Assembly: GCA_020060765.1 (NCBI GenBank) | Contig: JAGUZQ010000034.1 | Span: 1-64,000 of the forward strand | DNA: 64,000 bases | From: Planctomycetota bacterium | Lineage (GTDB): Bacteria; Planctomycetota; SZUA-567 | Reading direction: 5' to 3' | Part shown: positions 27,501 to 35,238 of the stretch, piece by piece | Layout of the letters: each line of letters begins with the position of its first letter | Position numbering within the stretch: the stretch's first letter is position 1 | Notes under the pieces: generated by a model | What the model saw: the letters and a program-made list of their open reading frames with translations, nothing else | Told to the model about the DNA's origin: nothing | The model's database searches: none | Made by a program: the position numbers and the translations under genes

Positions 27501-27554
27501 GATCAGAACCAACCCCGCGTACAGGCTGCCCACGTCGATACCCAGATATGCCAC
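24546..27554 (-). CDS. BcrA/BadF/HgdC-type double ASKHA activase with DUF2229
   Basis: About 1002 residues. Two ATPase domains of the ASKHA fold in tandem: the first starts YLGIDVGSLYAGLVLIDENG and carries CASGTGAF; the second starts SLGIDIGSTSTKATLLDEEN and carries ELGGQDAKF and CAAGTGSFIEEQ. Those Cys normally ligate a shared [4Fe-4S] cluster. A DUF2229 domain follows (about 640-1000) with TYETCELCHNLCNLSII. The family uses ATP to drive low-potential electron transfer to a dehydratase or reductase partner; the true substrate of this large type is unknown. GTG at 27554 is chosen for GGAG 8 nt upstream. Confidence 0.85.
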   Translation of the reverse strand: MAYLGIDVGSLYAGLVLIDENGAIVKSDHIRHKGEPAQALREALKNYPLAEITSAVKTGSGSEGLPVQAEHVDAIVAGVEGVRKLIPDARNIIAIGGGSFSLTELDEHGKYHRSTKNSACASGTGAFLDQQALRLQIDPTELANRALKYDKRPPGVATRCAVFAKSDMIHLQQEGFSGEAIAAGLCAGLGRSTVEGLLGGRKLDGKTAVIGGVAKNPVVVRSVSEKAGVEIVVPENPETVTAYGAALVALKHKKPVTINLDAFSAASENANADKNYMRPPLKLALSEYPDFTWHDCWLDGNKSEIAIVAPRSGKIVVSLGIDIGSTSTKATLLDEENKVVGWIYRKTAGDPIRAVQLLFMAIREMQQRGGFEFDIRGVGTTGSGRKMIKEVIGADLATNEITAHATAAVFLDPEVDTIIELGGQDAKFTQLQNGMVYNSIMNYVCAAGTGSFIEEQALKLEIPLEKYADFALGHECPCTSDRCTVYMERDLDLLLAKGWSRNQVSAAVLHSVRDNYLNKVVGGLQIGQHVYFQGATARNKALVAAFEVELEQPIKVSPYCHLTGSLGMSLLVRDRISPEQRSKSFKGLSFADEKVEITYETCELCHNLCNLSIIHAGNTTVAWGLKCGRDYGDKKVKVKKITTYDGWKQREAAWEKKAEIKNGGAGKPRVGILRGLGTYGYYPFWQAFLAELGCTPVLSPRSSENILHVGTELTTAEYCAPVAMNHGHAHALLSGGQIDYLLVPYMLREPVHEGFTDAHFCCYVQSHPGVLRAVKNLGATSKILSPVMQFDKPGSYQVEKLLEALGTPLGVDEGQVKQALKAAHIAHRNFAEEALHLGRETMHRIEEEDALGIVCVGRPYNTVDAGLTIDLPRKIAEMGYNVFYMDMLPYSLGDILPGHANMYWHYGQKILAAAEYIAKSRRLFGVYFTNFMCGPDSYIMTYFKEIMGKAGKPYLCLQFDGHGADAGYLTRVEAALESFHSWSGIERPGEQAQSRQPEAAKA

Positions 27555-27773
27555 TGCCGATTCTCCTGATTTATGCGGTGCAAAAGCGCGCTTCAGCCAA
27601 TAAACCATCTGGCTATCAGGCCGCGCGGCCGTCAAGCTTTATGGAAAGTCAAGTTTAATCCATAAACAAGCGATGCGCAAGCGGTTTCGGGAACACGGCA
27701 AAATTTCCGCTTGCTCTTTTCCCCGTTACGGAGAAAATTGGAGAATCTAGCGTTTTTTTAAATAGGAAGTGAT

Positions 27774-28658
27774 ATGCCGGAAAACCAGTCTGAAAAAAAA
27801 TCACGCAGCCCGTTTCCGCCGTGGCTGAAAAAACAGGTGCCCTGCAACCCCAATAATGCCGTGCGCGAATGCCTGACGGATCTGAACCTGGACACGGTCT
27901 GCCGCAGCGCGCGCTGTCCCAATCAGTTGGAATGCTTTCAGAAAAGACGGGCGACTTTTCTGCTGATGGGGCCAAGCTGTACTAGGAATTGCCGCTTCTG
28001 CGCCGTCGACCGTGATGCGCCTGCCCCGCTCGATCCGCAGGAACCGCGCCATGTCGCCGAAGCGGTGCAACGCCTGAAACTGAAACACGCGGTCATCACT
28101 TCCGTCACCCGCGACGATCTGCCCGACGGCGGCGCGGAACATTTCGCGCAGACCGTAAAGGCCGTGCGCGAGTTGAATCCCGGCGCGACGATTGAAATCC
28201 TGACGCCGGATTTCCGGGGAGTGGAAAAAGATATCGCCACCGCCGCCGACAGTCTGCCCGACGTGTTCAACCACAATGTCGAAACCGTGCCGCGCCTGTA
28301 TCCGCGCGTGCGACCGATGGCGGATTTCGCCGCCAGCGTGGAAGTCCTGCGGTTTGTGAAAAAACTCCATCCAAAAATGACCACCAAAAGCGGCATCATG
28401 GTCGGTCTGGGCGAGGAATACGGAGAGATTCTCGAAGCAGGAAAAGCCCTGGCCGCCGCCGGGGTCGACATGCTGACAGTGGGGCAATACCTGCAATCCG
28501 CGCCGGGAAACCTGCCGGTGGAGCGATTTGTCACGCCGGAGGAATTCGCCCGGATGCGGCGAGAGTTGAAAGACCTGGGCTTCCGCCACGTCGCGGCCGC
28601 GCCGTTTGTCCGCAGCAGCTACAACGCCGAGGAGGCGCTGGAGGAAATTTCGGCATGA
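27774..28658 (+). CDS. lipA: Lipoyl synthase
   Basis: A 294-residue radical-SAM enzyme that inserts two sulfurs into octanoyl-protein. The auxiliary cluster Cys43, Cys48 and Cys54 (VCRSARCPNQLEC) and the radical-SAM Cys69, Cys73 and Cys76 (GPSCTRNCRFC) are present, as are the TSVTRDDLPDGGA and VFNHNVETVPRLY motifs. A good AGGAAG ribosome-binding site precedes the ATG. The stop overlaps the nadK start by 4 bp. Confidence 0.95.
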   Translation: MPENQSEKKSRSPFPPWLKKQVPCNPNNAVRECLTDLNLDTVCRSARCPNQLECFQKRRATFLLMGPSCTRNCRFCAVDRDAPAPLDPQEPRHVAEAVQRLKLKHAVITSVTRDDLPDGGAEHFAQTVKAVRELNPGATIEILTPDFRGVEKDIATAADSLPDVFNHNVETVPRLYPRVRPMADFAASVEVLRFVKKLHPKMTTKSGIMVGLGEEYGEILEAGKALAAAGVDMLTVGQYLQSAPGNLPVERFVTPEEFARMRRELKDLGFRHVAAAPFVRSSYNAEEALEEISA

Positions 28659-29488
28659 AAAAGATCCTGCTGGTAGCTAACGCCCGGAAGGAGCAGGCGC
28701 TCGTCCTCGCGCGCGAAGCGGAACTCTGGTTACACGGCAAAGCCGAAGTGCTGGGCATAGAATCAGACATTGACGCCGACCTCGCCACATACGACGCCGA
28801 TTTCGTCGTCGTCTTCGGCGGCGACGGCACGGTGCTGCACGTCATCCACCGCCTCGGCCTGAAACAGCCGCCGATCCTGACAGTCAACCTGGGACGGATG
28901 GGCTACCTGGCGGAAGTCAATCCCAAGGAGTTGAAAAGCACGCTAGAAAAAATCCTGGAAGGGAAGTACCAGATTTCCGAACGCACTCTGCTTTACGGAC
29001 AGGTTTTTCACGGGGAAAAACGAATCTGGGACGGGCACGCGGTAAACGAATTCGTCCTCGCTTCCGACAACCGCAGCCGCCTGATCGAGATCGAGGCTGA
29101 AGTCGACGGCAGGCTACTTACCCGTTTTTCCGGCGACGGGATTATCCTCGCTTCCCCCACCGGCTCGACCGCCTACGCGCTGTCGGCAGGCGGGCCCATC
29201 GTCAACCCGGTGCTGAAAACGACAGTGATGGTGCCGCTTTGTCCGCACCGGTTGGCCAACCGACCGCTGGTGCTGGGCAGCGAGGAGACGGTGACGCTGC
29301 GCCTGCTTCCGCCGGGAAAAGTTCAACTGACCATGGACGGGCGCGATTTGCTGCCGTTCGGCCACGATTACCGCCTGCTGGTGCGCCCCGCCGACCGGGT
29401 TTACCGCCTGTTATTGAACGAAAACATGGGTCGTTACGACATTCTCCGCGACAAACTCGGCTGGGGCGGCGAACCCTGCCGACAGTAG
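28655..29488 (+). CDS. nadK: NAD kinase
   Basis: A 277-residue ATP-NAD kinase. It has the family hallmark Gly-Gly-Asp-Gly (55-58, VVVFGGDGTVL), then NLGRMGYLAEV, NEFVLASDNRSRL and the substrate-binding SPTGSTAYALSAGGPIV segment. It makes NADP+ in the cytosol. Translationally coupled to lipA by a 4-bp overlap; I know of no functional link between the two. Confidence 0.95.
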   Translation: MKKILLVANARKEQALVLAREAELWLHGKAEVLGIESDIDADLATYDADFVVVFGGDGTVLHVIHRLGLKQPPILTVNLGRMGYLAEVNPKELKSTLEKILEGKYQISERTLLYGQVFHGEKRIWDGHAVNEFVLASDNRSRLIEIEAEVDGRLLTRFSGDGIILASPTGSTAYALSAGGPIVNPVLKTTVMVPLCPHRLANRPLVLGSEETVTLRLLPPGKVQLTMDGRDLLPFGHDYRLLVRPADRVYRLLLNENMGRYDILRDKLGWGGEPCRQ

Positions 29489-29589
29489 ATTGTAAGGTTT
29501 CAGGCTTCAGGGATGGTAGTTTTTGAAGTCTTTATGGATTTCCGGGTGATCATGAAAAGGGAAAAGCTGGTATTGGGTTCCCATATTCG

Positions 29590-30111
29590 CTAATCATCAT
29601 GCTGATACCAAAGGTCGCCATCTTCAATGGAATGTGTTTGTTTGCAGCGTGGACAGGTAAACCTTCCATTTTTAATAGTAAGAGTTTGGCTCTTATATGC
29701 TTCGTATTGGGTCTGCATGATGTTTCCACAACCAAGGGTTTTACAGGTTAGGAACAATGGCTTTTTTTCACCTAAATTCACAATGAATTTTCTGTAAACA
29801 TTTGGATGCTTCTTGGTCTTTACAGCAATTAAAGATTTCACCTTCGTTTTCACTACGTTATCTTGAATACCGTGATCGGCAATGTAATAAAGAAGGCGCT
29901 CCGTGGGTAGGTAGATTTCCTCCTTTTCTTGCAAATTATGTGTCATACAGAATGAAGGATAAAGCGCCAATTTACCATCAACCTCCACCACTTTTAAATC
30001 TGATACACCGAACTCTTGAGCGACGGCTGTTTTCAGCCATTCCGTGCAGAGTTGTTGTAAAATGTTTTGTCCAATCGCCTTGATCTCAGGGAATACTTCA
30101 AAAATTTTCAT
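29590..30111 (-). CDS. Uncharacterised protein with a C-terminal zinc-ribbon-like motif, third gene of a TA operon
   Basis: A 173-residue protein I do not recognise. The C-terminus has two Cys pairs, TCKTLGCGN and FTCPRCKQ, that could form a zinc ribbon. The rest is mixed alpha/beta with no signal or membrane segment. Codon use is visibly AT-richer than the surroundings, consistent with transfer. It starts 24 bp after the antitoxin gene with GGAG 6 nt before the ATG, so it belongs to the higBA-like operon. It might be a third regulatory or phage-defence component; there is no direct evidence. Confidence 0.55.
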   Translation of the reverse strand: MKIFEVFPEIKAIGQNILQQLCTEWLKTAVAQEFGVSDLKVVEVDGKLALYPSFCMTHNLQEKEEIYLPTERLLYYIADHGIQDNVVKTKVKSLIAVKTKKHPNVYRKFIVNLGEKKPLFLTCKTLGCGNIMQTQYEAYKSQTLTIKNGRFTCPRCKQTHSIEDGDLWYQHDD

Positions 30112-30135
30112 GCCTATTCTCCAGAATACCCTGGT

Positions 30136-30423
30136 TTACACCAGCTTGAAATCCACTCTCTTGCCTAACGCCCGCGCTACCCGGCGCAGGGTGGAAAGCT
30201 TCACATCTTCGGCGTGGTTTTCCAACCGCGAGATACAAGTCTTTTGGGTGTGGATGCGGTTAGCCAGTTCTTCCTGGGTCAGCCCCGCGGCTTCCCGCGC
30301 CTGCCGCAATATAGCGCCTATTTCAAAATCCTTGTAGCCTTCCTCGAACTCATGCGCCATTTCCGGATTTTCGGCTTTGAATTCTTCAATATGTTTTTCA
30401 AGATCGCTAGTCATTTTCTTCAT
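30136..30423 (-). CDS. XRE-family antitoxin (HigA-like)
   Basis: A 95-residue protein with an XRE helix-turn-helix over the C-terminal half (IGAILRQAREAAGLTQEELANRIHTQKTCISRLENHAEDVKLSTLRRVARALGKRVDF). The N-terminal helix is acidic and could bind the toxin. Its start overlaps the toxin stop by 4 bp, with the toxin gene first, the order typical of higBA. It should neutralise the toxin and repress the operon. Confidence 0.85.
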   Translation of the reverse strand: MKKMTSDLEKHIEEFKAENPEMAHEFEEGYKDFEIGAILRQAREAAGLTQEELANRIHTQKTCISRLENHAEDVKLSTLRRVARALGKRVDFKLV

Positions 30424-30782
30424 TTTTCCTGTCTCCCGTGCCTTGCCAGATAATCAGACCGATATTGTTGCGCCCGATCAATTTCCCGCTGATCGGTCTT
30501 TTGGCTCTTTTTGCTGTAGCCGTTGGTTAAAACAACCGTGTTCCCCTTGAAAAAGAAACTGAAAATGCGGTAAGCATTCCCTGAAACCTGTACGCGCACT
30601 TCCCATATTTCTTCCGAGCCAACCAGTTTTTTGAAATACTCGACCGGGACTATTTCCATCCGCTCCAGCAGACGCAGTGTCCAGAATACTTTCTTGCGTT
30701 CAGCCTTGGCCAAGGAATTTATGAATTCCTTGGCAGGGCATTTACCATTACCAGTCTCATAGTATTTTACAATTCTACTCAT
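30420..30782 (-). CDS. RelE/HigB-like (Gp49-type) toxin
   Basis: A 120-residue RelE-superfamily protein of the phage-Gp49/HigB subfamily: IVKYYETGNGKCPAKEFINSLAKAERKKVFWTLRLLE, then WEVRVQVSGNAYRIFSFFFKGNTVVLTNGYSKKSQKT. Members cleave mRNA at the ribosome. The ATG at 30782 follows the -10 box by only 6 nt, with no Shine-Dalgarno, so the toxin message may be leaderless. Neighbouring host genes are unrelated, so the operon looks acquired. Confidence 0.85.
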   Translation of the reverse strand: MSRIVKYYETGNGKCPAKEFINSLAKAERKKVFWTLRLLERMEIVPVEYFKKLVGSEEIWEVRVQVSGNAYRIFSFFFKGNTVVLTNGYSKKSQKTDQREIDRAQQYRSDYLARHGRQEK

Positions 30783-30788
30783 GACTCA

Positions 30789-30816
30789 ATGTTACCATGT
30801 GAGCTAACTTTGTCAA
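30789..30816 (-). promoter_or_regulatory. Candidate TA-operon promoter
   Basis: On the minus strand TTGACA (30816-30811), a 16-bp spacer, then TAACAT (30794-30789). The predicted start site coincides with the toxin ATG, so no leader is expected. Confidence 0.45.
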
Positions 30817-31049
30817 ATAAGTTTCTACCCTTATTCGTAAAGTCCCAAGATATAACGAAGCCGAAACAACCGAGCAAAATATCGTCCACCCGAACCCACG
30901 CTACCACCAATCCTGACCCCTGAGGCCCGAAGCCTGGAGCCTGTCAAAGCCTAATGCGTTGTCAGCTAAAGACATGTAGTCCACAACTTATCCCCGCCCA
31001 ATCCCCGAAAACTCCCCGCCATATATATTATGTAAAAGCGGAAATTTGC

Positions 31050-31076
31050 TCAAGCCTGACCGCAGAAGTCCGATAA
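31050..31076 (+). promoter_or_regulatory. Candidate sigma28 (FliA) promoter
   Basis: TCAAGCCT (31050-31057), an 11-nt spacer, then TCCGATAA (31069-31076). The enterobacterial consensus is TAAAGTTT-N11-GCCGATAA; the -10 differs at one position and the spacing is exact. It is about 80 nt upstream of a fliD-like gene, a classic late flagellar target. No FliA gene is in the window. Confidence 0.5.
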
Positions 31077-31156
31077 TTCTTATATAGCCACCTGAGACGG
31101 AAATCATTTGGGGATGGCTTTTTGCTCAGGCGGGGAACTTTGCGGGGAGAGGTAAA

Positions 31157-34100
31157 ATGGCTGGCGCAACGCAATCCATCGGCGGACTGGTCTCGGGGCT
31201 CGATACCAACAGTATTATCGACAGTCTGATGTCGATAGAGAAACGCCCGATCACGATCATGGAAAACCGTATTGCCGAGCACCAGACCAAGCTCGCGGCA
31301 TACCAGGGCGTCAACAATTTGCTGCTGGAATTCCAGAGCAGCGTGTCTTCGCTGGCCGCTGATTCGATGTGGGAAGTCCGTAACGCCAATTCCACCAATG
31401 AATCTATCCTCGCCGCCACCGCCAGCAGCTACGCCGACCCCGGCACCCACACTTTCCGGGTGGGTAGACTGGCACAGACCGCGCAATACATGTCCAGCGG
31501 TTTCACCGACCGCAGCACTACCGCGGTCAGCCCTAGCGGTAATGGCACGATTCGCCTGGAAAGCGCCAAGGCTCGCGTCACCCGCTCCACCGACCTGGCC
31601 AGCCTCAACGACGGCGAAGGCATTTATCACGGAAAACTCAAAATCACTGACCGCAGCGGCTCCTCGGCGGTGATCGATCTCTCTGTCGCCGAAACCATGC
31701 AGGACGTGCTTGACGCCATCAACAGCGCCGACGGAGTAAAGGTCCAGGCTTCCGTCGACAGTTCCGGCGGTTCCCTGGTGCTCAAGGATATCTCCGGTGG
31801 AGCCGGAACGCTGAACGTGGAAAATTACGGCAACAGCACCGCCGCCGAAGACCTGGGCATTGCCAAAAGCATCGCGGGCGGCACCCTTACCGGCGACTCG
31901 GTTTACGGCCTGTCCAACCGCACCAGCCTGACGACTTTGCGCGACGCCCTGGGCGTCAACGACGGCACTGCCGGGAAAATCCGCATTCACGATGACGCGG
32001 CGAACTTCGTAAATGAATCCTCGGTACTGGAGGATATGCTGGGCGGGGCGGGAATCAACTCAGGGTATGCAAACCTCGATAATATCAAGATTATCGACGG
32101 CACCAAGGACTTCAACGTCGTGCTGACCAGCGCGGAAACCCTGGGCGACGTGGTGCAGATGATTAACGATACCGCAGAATTTTACGGTTCCAACGTCCGC
32201 GCTTCGATCGACGGCAACGACCGCCTGGTATTCGAGGGCGGCACGGCGGGAGCGTTTGAAATTCAGGACACTTCCGGCAACACCACTGCCGCCGATCTCG
32301 GCATAATCGGCACTGATGACGGCACCGGCAAGATCACCGGCTCGTCCTTGGTCACGATTCCGGGCGGGTCATTCGAGGTAGACCTGTCCGACGCCTCCAC
32401 CATCCGCGACGTGATCGACGCCGTCAGCGCCGCCACCGATGGCAATATCACGGCACAGATCAGCGCCGGCAATTCGCGCGCCCTCTCCCTCACCGGCGCG
32501 ACCGGCAATATTTCAATAACCAACGTCGGCGACGACAACACCACCGCCGAAGACCTGGGCTTTTACGGTTCCGGCGCGGGAACGCTGCAAGGCAAGACCA
32601 TTCTGGCCGACATGAACTCGGTGCAGATGGCGTCTATCTCCGGCATGAAGACTTTCAACAGTTCCCTGGCGCTCGCCGACCTGAACGGCGGGGCAGGCGT
32701 CGCGGCGGGTGACTTCACCATCACCGACCGCGACGGCGACAGCACCACCATCACCCTGACCGGCGGCGAAACCCTCGGCGACCTGGTGAAAATGATTAAC
32801 GAAAACGCGGACGACGTCAACGTCAAGGCCGTAATCGACGCGGAAACCGGCAGCCTGCGCCTGATCGACTACAGCGAAGGCATTGACCCTTTCACCGTAA
32901 CCGAAGGAAGTTCAACCACCGCGACCGATTTGGGCATTGTCGCGGAAATCATCGGCGTCGGCAATATTACCGGAACATCCGTCTTCACCGGCGGCATTAA
33001 CGGCGCGCGCGGCGACCTGACCCAGAGCCTGGGCAAACTCCGCATCAGCGACGACGGCGGCTCCAACTGGCTTGACGTCGACCTGTCCGACCTCACCGGT
33101 GCCGACAGCCTTTCCGACGTGCTTTCGCGTCTCAACGCCGCGGCCGAAGCGGAGTACGGCACCGGCGCGTTGCAGTTTGCTGTCAACGACAGCGGCAACG
33201 GTCTCAAGGTAATCAACAACACTTCCGGCACGACCTTCACCTTCGACAATCTCGACGGCACCGCCGCGCGCGACCTGGGTCTGACCGAAGTTACTTCCGC
33301 CGCAGGCAGCAAAAGCAACGTCGGCGACTTCGACCTGAACTATATCAGCCGCGCGACCAGACTCGATTCGCTTAACAGCAACACCGGCGTCTACGCGGGC
33401 AGCATCGAGGTTATCAACAGCAGCGGCGGCAGCAGTACCGTCGATCTCTCCTCCGCCGACACCATCGGCGACGTGATCGACGCCATCAACAAATCCACCA
33501 CCAGCGTCAAGGCCAGCCTCAACTCCACCGGCGACGGGATCCTGCTGGTCGACGTTCTCGGCGGCGACAGCGCCATCACCGTCAAGGAAGTCAACGGCGG
33601 CAGCACCGCCAGCGACCTGGGTCTCCTCGGCAGCGGGGAAGGCTATCTCGACGGCAGCCTGGAGCGCGTGGTCAAGATAGACGAGAACGACACCCTTACC
33701 GACGTCATGAACAAGATCGCCGATTCCGGCGCGGCGCTCACGGTCAGCGCGATTTACGACGGCTCCGAATTCACGCCCTACCGCCTCGTCGTCACCAGCG
33801 ACAATTCCGGCAAGGCAGGCGATTTCATAATGGAAAGCAATATCGAGGCGTTCAACTTCCAGCAGAACGCCAAGGGACAGGACTCGATCCTGCTTTACGG
33901 CCAGGCGGGGCAGGCGGTCAGCCCGGTCATGCTGAAAAGCGCCAGCAACACCAACAACAGCGCGGTGCTGGGACTGACCCTTAACCTCAAGGAAGTCAGC
34001 GACACCCCGGTCACCGTCACGGTCACGGAAGACACCTCCGAGGTCGAGACCACCATACAGGCGATGGTGGACGCGTACAACAATATTCACGACCTGATCG

Positions 34101-35104
34101 CCGAGTTCGACAAGTGGGACGAGGAAAACGAGCAACCCGGCATCCTCTTCGCCGACAGCGCCACGCGCAGCCTCATGCAGACCTTGTCAGACATGTTTTT
34201 CTCCACCGTCAAGGATGTCGACGGCAAGACTATGATGTTCTACGATATCGGCGTCACCTTTACCGACGAGGGAAAACTCGAACTGGATTCTTCCACGCTC
34301 AGCACAATGATTAATAATAATTTCGCGGCGGTGCGGGAACTGATGACCAAGACCACCGACGTCGCCCGGAGCGACCTTAACGCCAGCGTCAGTTCCTCCG
34401 GCATGGGAGAGGTCGATTCCGGCGGCACTCCGATTGCGAATTACAAGTACAGCCTCGACAATCTCATTAATGGCAACACCAGCTCCAACGAGTTCGGCAT
34501 CGCCAACGGCTACGAAAGCGCGCAGGCGATCGAAAGCACCGGCAGCTCCATCACCATCAATTTCGACAGTCCCAAGACCCTGACTAATCTGGTTCTGCAC
34601 CACATCAATTCCGCCGACATGCCGGCCGCTGAATACGCGCTCAAGGATTTCAAGGTTGAGTATTTCGATACGTTGGCGAAATCCTGGGAGACGCTACGGG
34701 ACGTCAGCGGGAACAAGGCCAGCGCCACCTACATGGGCTTTGGCACTCCGACCTCGGTCAGCAGCCTGCGCATCACCGCCTATTCCTCCAATGCCGCAGA
34801 CAACAAATTCAGAATGGTCGAGATCGAGGCGATGGAAAAGCAGGGTTTGGCAAGTTCGCTGGAAACCACGGTAGACAGTCTCGCCGACAGCATCGACGGC
34901 TTTTTCGCCGTGCAGGAGGAATCACTTAACGACAAGATAGACGACCTCCAGACCGCCATCGATACCAAAACAGAGCAACTGGATTCAGTGGAACTGAACT
35001 ATCTGAAGAAATTCGCGGCGATGGAATCAGCTCTGGCGCAGATGAACAGCCAAAGCGACTATTTCACCCAGCAGATGGACGCGATCAGCAACCAGGACAA
35101 TTAA
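31157..35104 (+). CDS. fliD: Giant flagellar hook-associated protein 2 (FliD, filament cap)
   Basis: A 1315-residue protein, two to three times the usual FliD length. The N-terminal FliD domain (GGLVSGLDTNSIIDSLMSIEKRPI) and the C-terminal FliD domain with coiled-coil ends frame the middle. The middle carries six ~110-residue repeats of the Flagellin-IN type, each with a Leu-x-Asp-Val-x-x-x-Ile-Asn helix and ending in (A)(E/R/T/S)DLG(I/L/F). A discoidin (F5/8 type C)-like module sits at about 1095-1228. FliD caps the filament outside the cell and can bind surfaces. The ribosome-binding site is strong (GGGGAGAGG). No other flagellar gene is nearby. Confidence 0.85.
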   Translation: MAGATQSIGGLVSGLDTNSIIDSLMSIEKRPITIMENRIAEHQTKLAAYQGVNNLLLEFQSSVSSLAADSMWEVRNANSTNESILAATASSYADPGTHTFRVGRLAQTAQYMSSGFTDRSTTAVSPSGNGTIRLESAKARVTRSTDLASLNDGEGIYHGKLKITDRSGSSAVIDLSVAETMQDVLDAINSADGVKVQASVDSSGGSLVLKDISGGAGTLNVENYGNSTAAEDLGIAKSIAGGTLTGDSVYGLSNRTSLTTLRDALGVNDGTAGKIRIHDDAANFVNESSVLEDMLGGAGINSGYANLDNIKIIDGTKDFNVVLTSAETLGDVVQMINDTAEFYGSNVRASIDGNDRLVFEGGTAGAFEIQDTSGNTTAADLGIIGTDDGTGKITGSSLVTIPGGSFEVDLSDASTIRDVIDAVSAATDGNITAQISAGNSRALSLTGATGNISITNVGDDNTTAEDLGFYGSGAGTLQGKTILADMNSVQMASISGMKTFNSSLALADLNGGAGVAAGDFTITDRDGDSTTITLTGGETLGDLVKMINENADDVNVKAVIDAETGSLRLIDYSEGIDPFTVTEGSSTTATDLGIVAEIIGVGNITGTSVFTGGINGARGDLTQSLGKLRISDDGGSNWLDVDLSDLTGADSLSDVLSRLNAAAEAEYGTGALQFAVNDSGNGLKVINNTSGTTFTFDNLDGTAARDLGLTEVTSAAGSKSNVGDFDLNYISRATRLDSLNSNTGVYAGSIEVINSSGGSSTVDLSSADTIGDVIDAINKSTTSVKASLNSTGDGILLVDVLGGDSAITVKEVNGGSTASDLGLLGSGEGYLDGSLERVVKIDENDTLTDVMNKIADSGAALTVSAIYDGSEFTPYRLVVTSDNSGKAGDFIMESNIEAFNFQQNAKGQDSILLYGQAGQAVSPVMLKSASNTNNSAVLGLTLNLKEVSDTPVTVTVTEDTSEVETTIQAMVDAYNNIHDLIAEFDKWDEENEQPGILFADSATRSLMQTLSDMFFSTVKDVDGKTMMFYDIGVTFTDEGKLELDSSTLSTMINNNFAAVRELMTKTTDVARSDLNASVSSSGMGEVDSGGTPIANYKYSLDNLINGNTSSNEFGIANGYESAQAIESTGSSITINFDSPKTLTNLVLHHINSADMPAAEYALKDFKVEYFDTLAKSWETLRDVSGNKASATYMGFGTPTSVSSLRITAYSSNAADNKFRMVEIEAMEKQGLASSLETTVDSLADSIDGFFAVQEESLNDKIDDLQTAIDTKTEQLDSVELNYLKKFAAMESALAQMNSQSDYFTQQMDAISNQDN

Positions 35105-35124
35105 AAAACGTCGGCGCAACTCTC

Positions 35125-35151
35125 AGCCCTTCCTCCGGGAAGGGCTTTTTC
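35125..35151 (+). terminator. Intrinsic terminator after fliD-like gene
   Basis: Hairpin AGCCCTTCC-tccg-GGAAGGGCT (9 bp) followed by TTTTT, 20 nt after the stop codon. Confidence 0.85.
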
Positions 35152-35238
35152 ATGTCAAAATGCTTTTACCCTACCGTATGATTGCGTTATAGTTATACTG
35201 GTTGTTCCGATGGTGACGCCAGACCTGGAGGCTAACAA

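Larger units (their letters stand above)
30783..31156. other. Intergenic region between TA operon and fliD-like gene
   Basis: No gene seen. It holds the TA-operon promoter (30789-30816, minus strand), an unremarkable stretch of tandem CCTG-like words near 30915-30955, and the sigma28-type promoter (31050-31076) for the flagellar gene. Confidence 0.6.

Noticed and set aside
32912-34135. 407-codon minus-strand frame opposite fliD
   Set aside because: Gly/Val/Ala/Asp-rich shadow of the repeat region; no ribosome-binding site or recognisable domain.
31157-35104. FliD-like gene as a surface adhesin unrelated to flagella
   Set aside because: Both FliD terminal domains and a sigma28-type promoter are present, so a cap-protein origin is the simpler reading.
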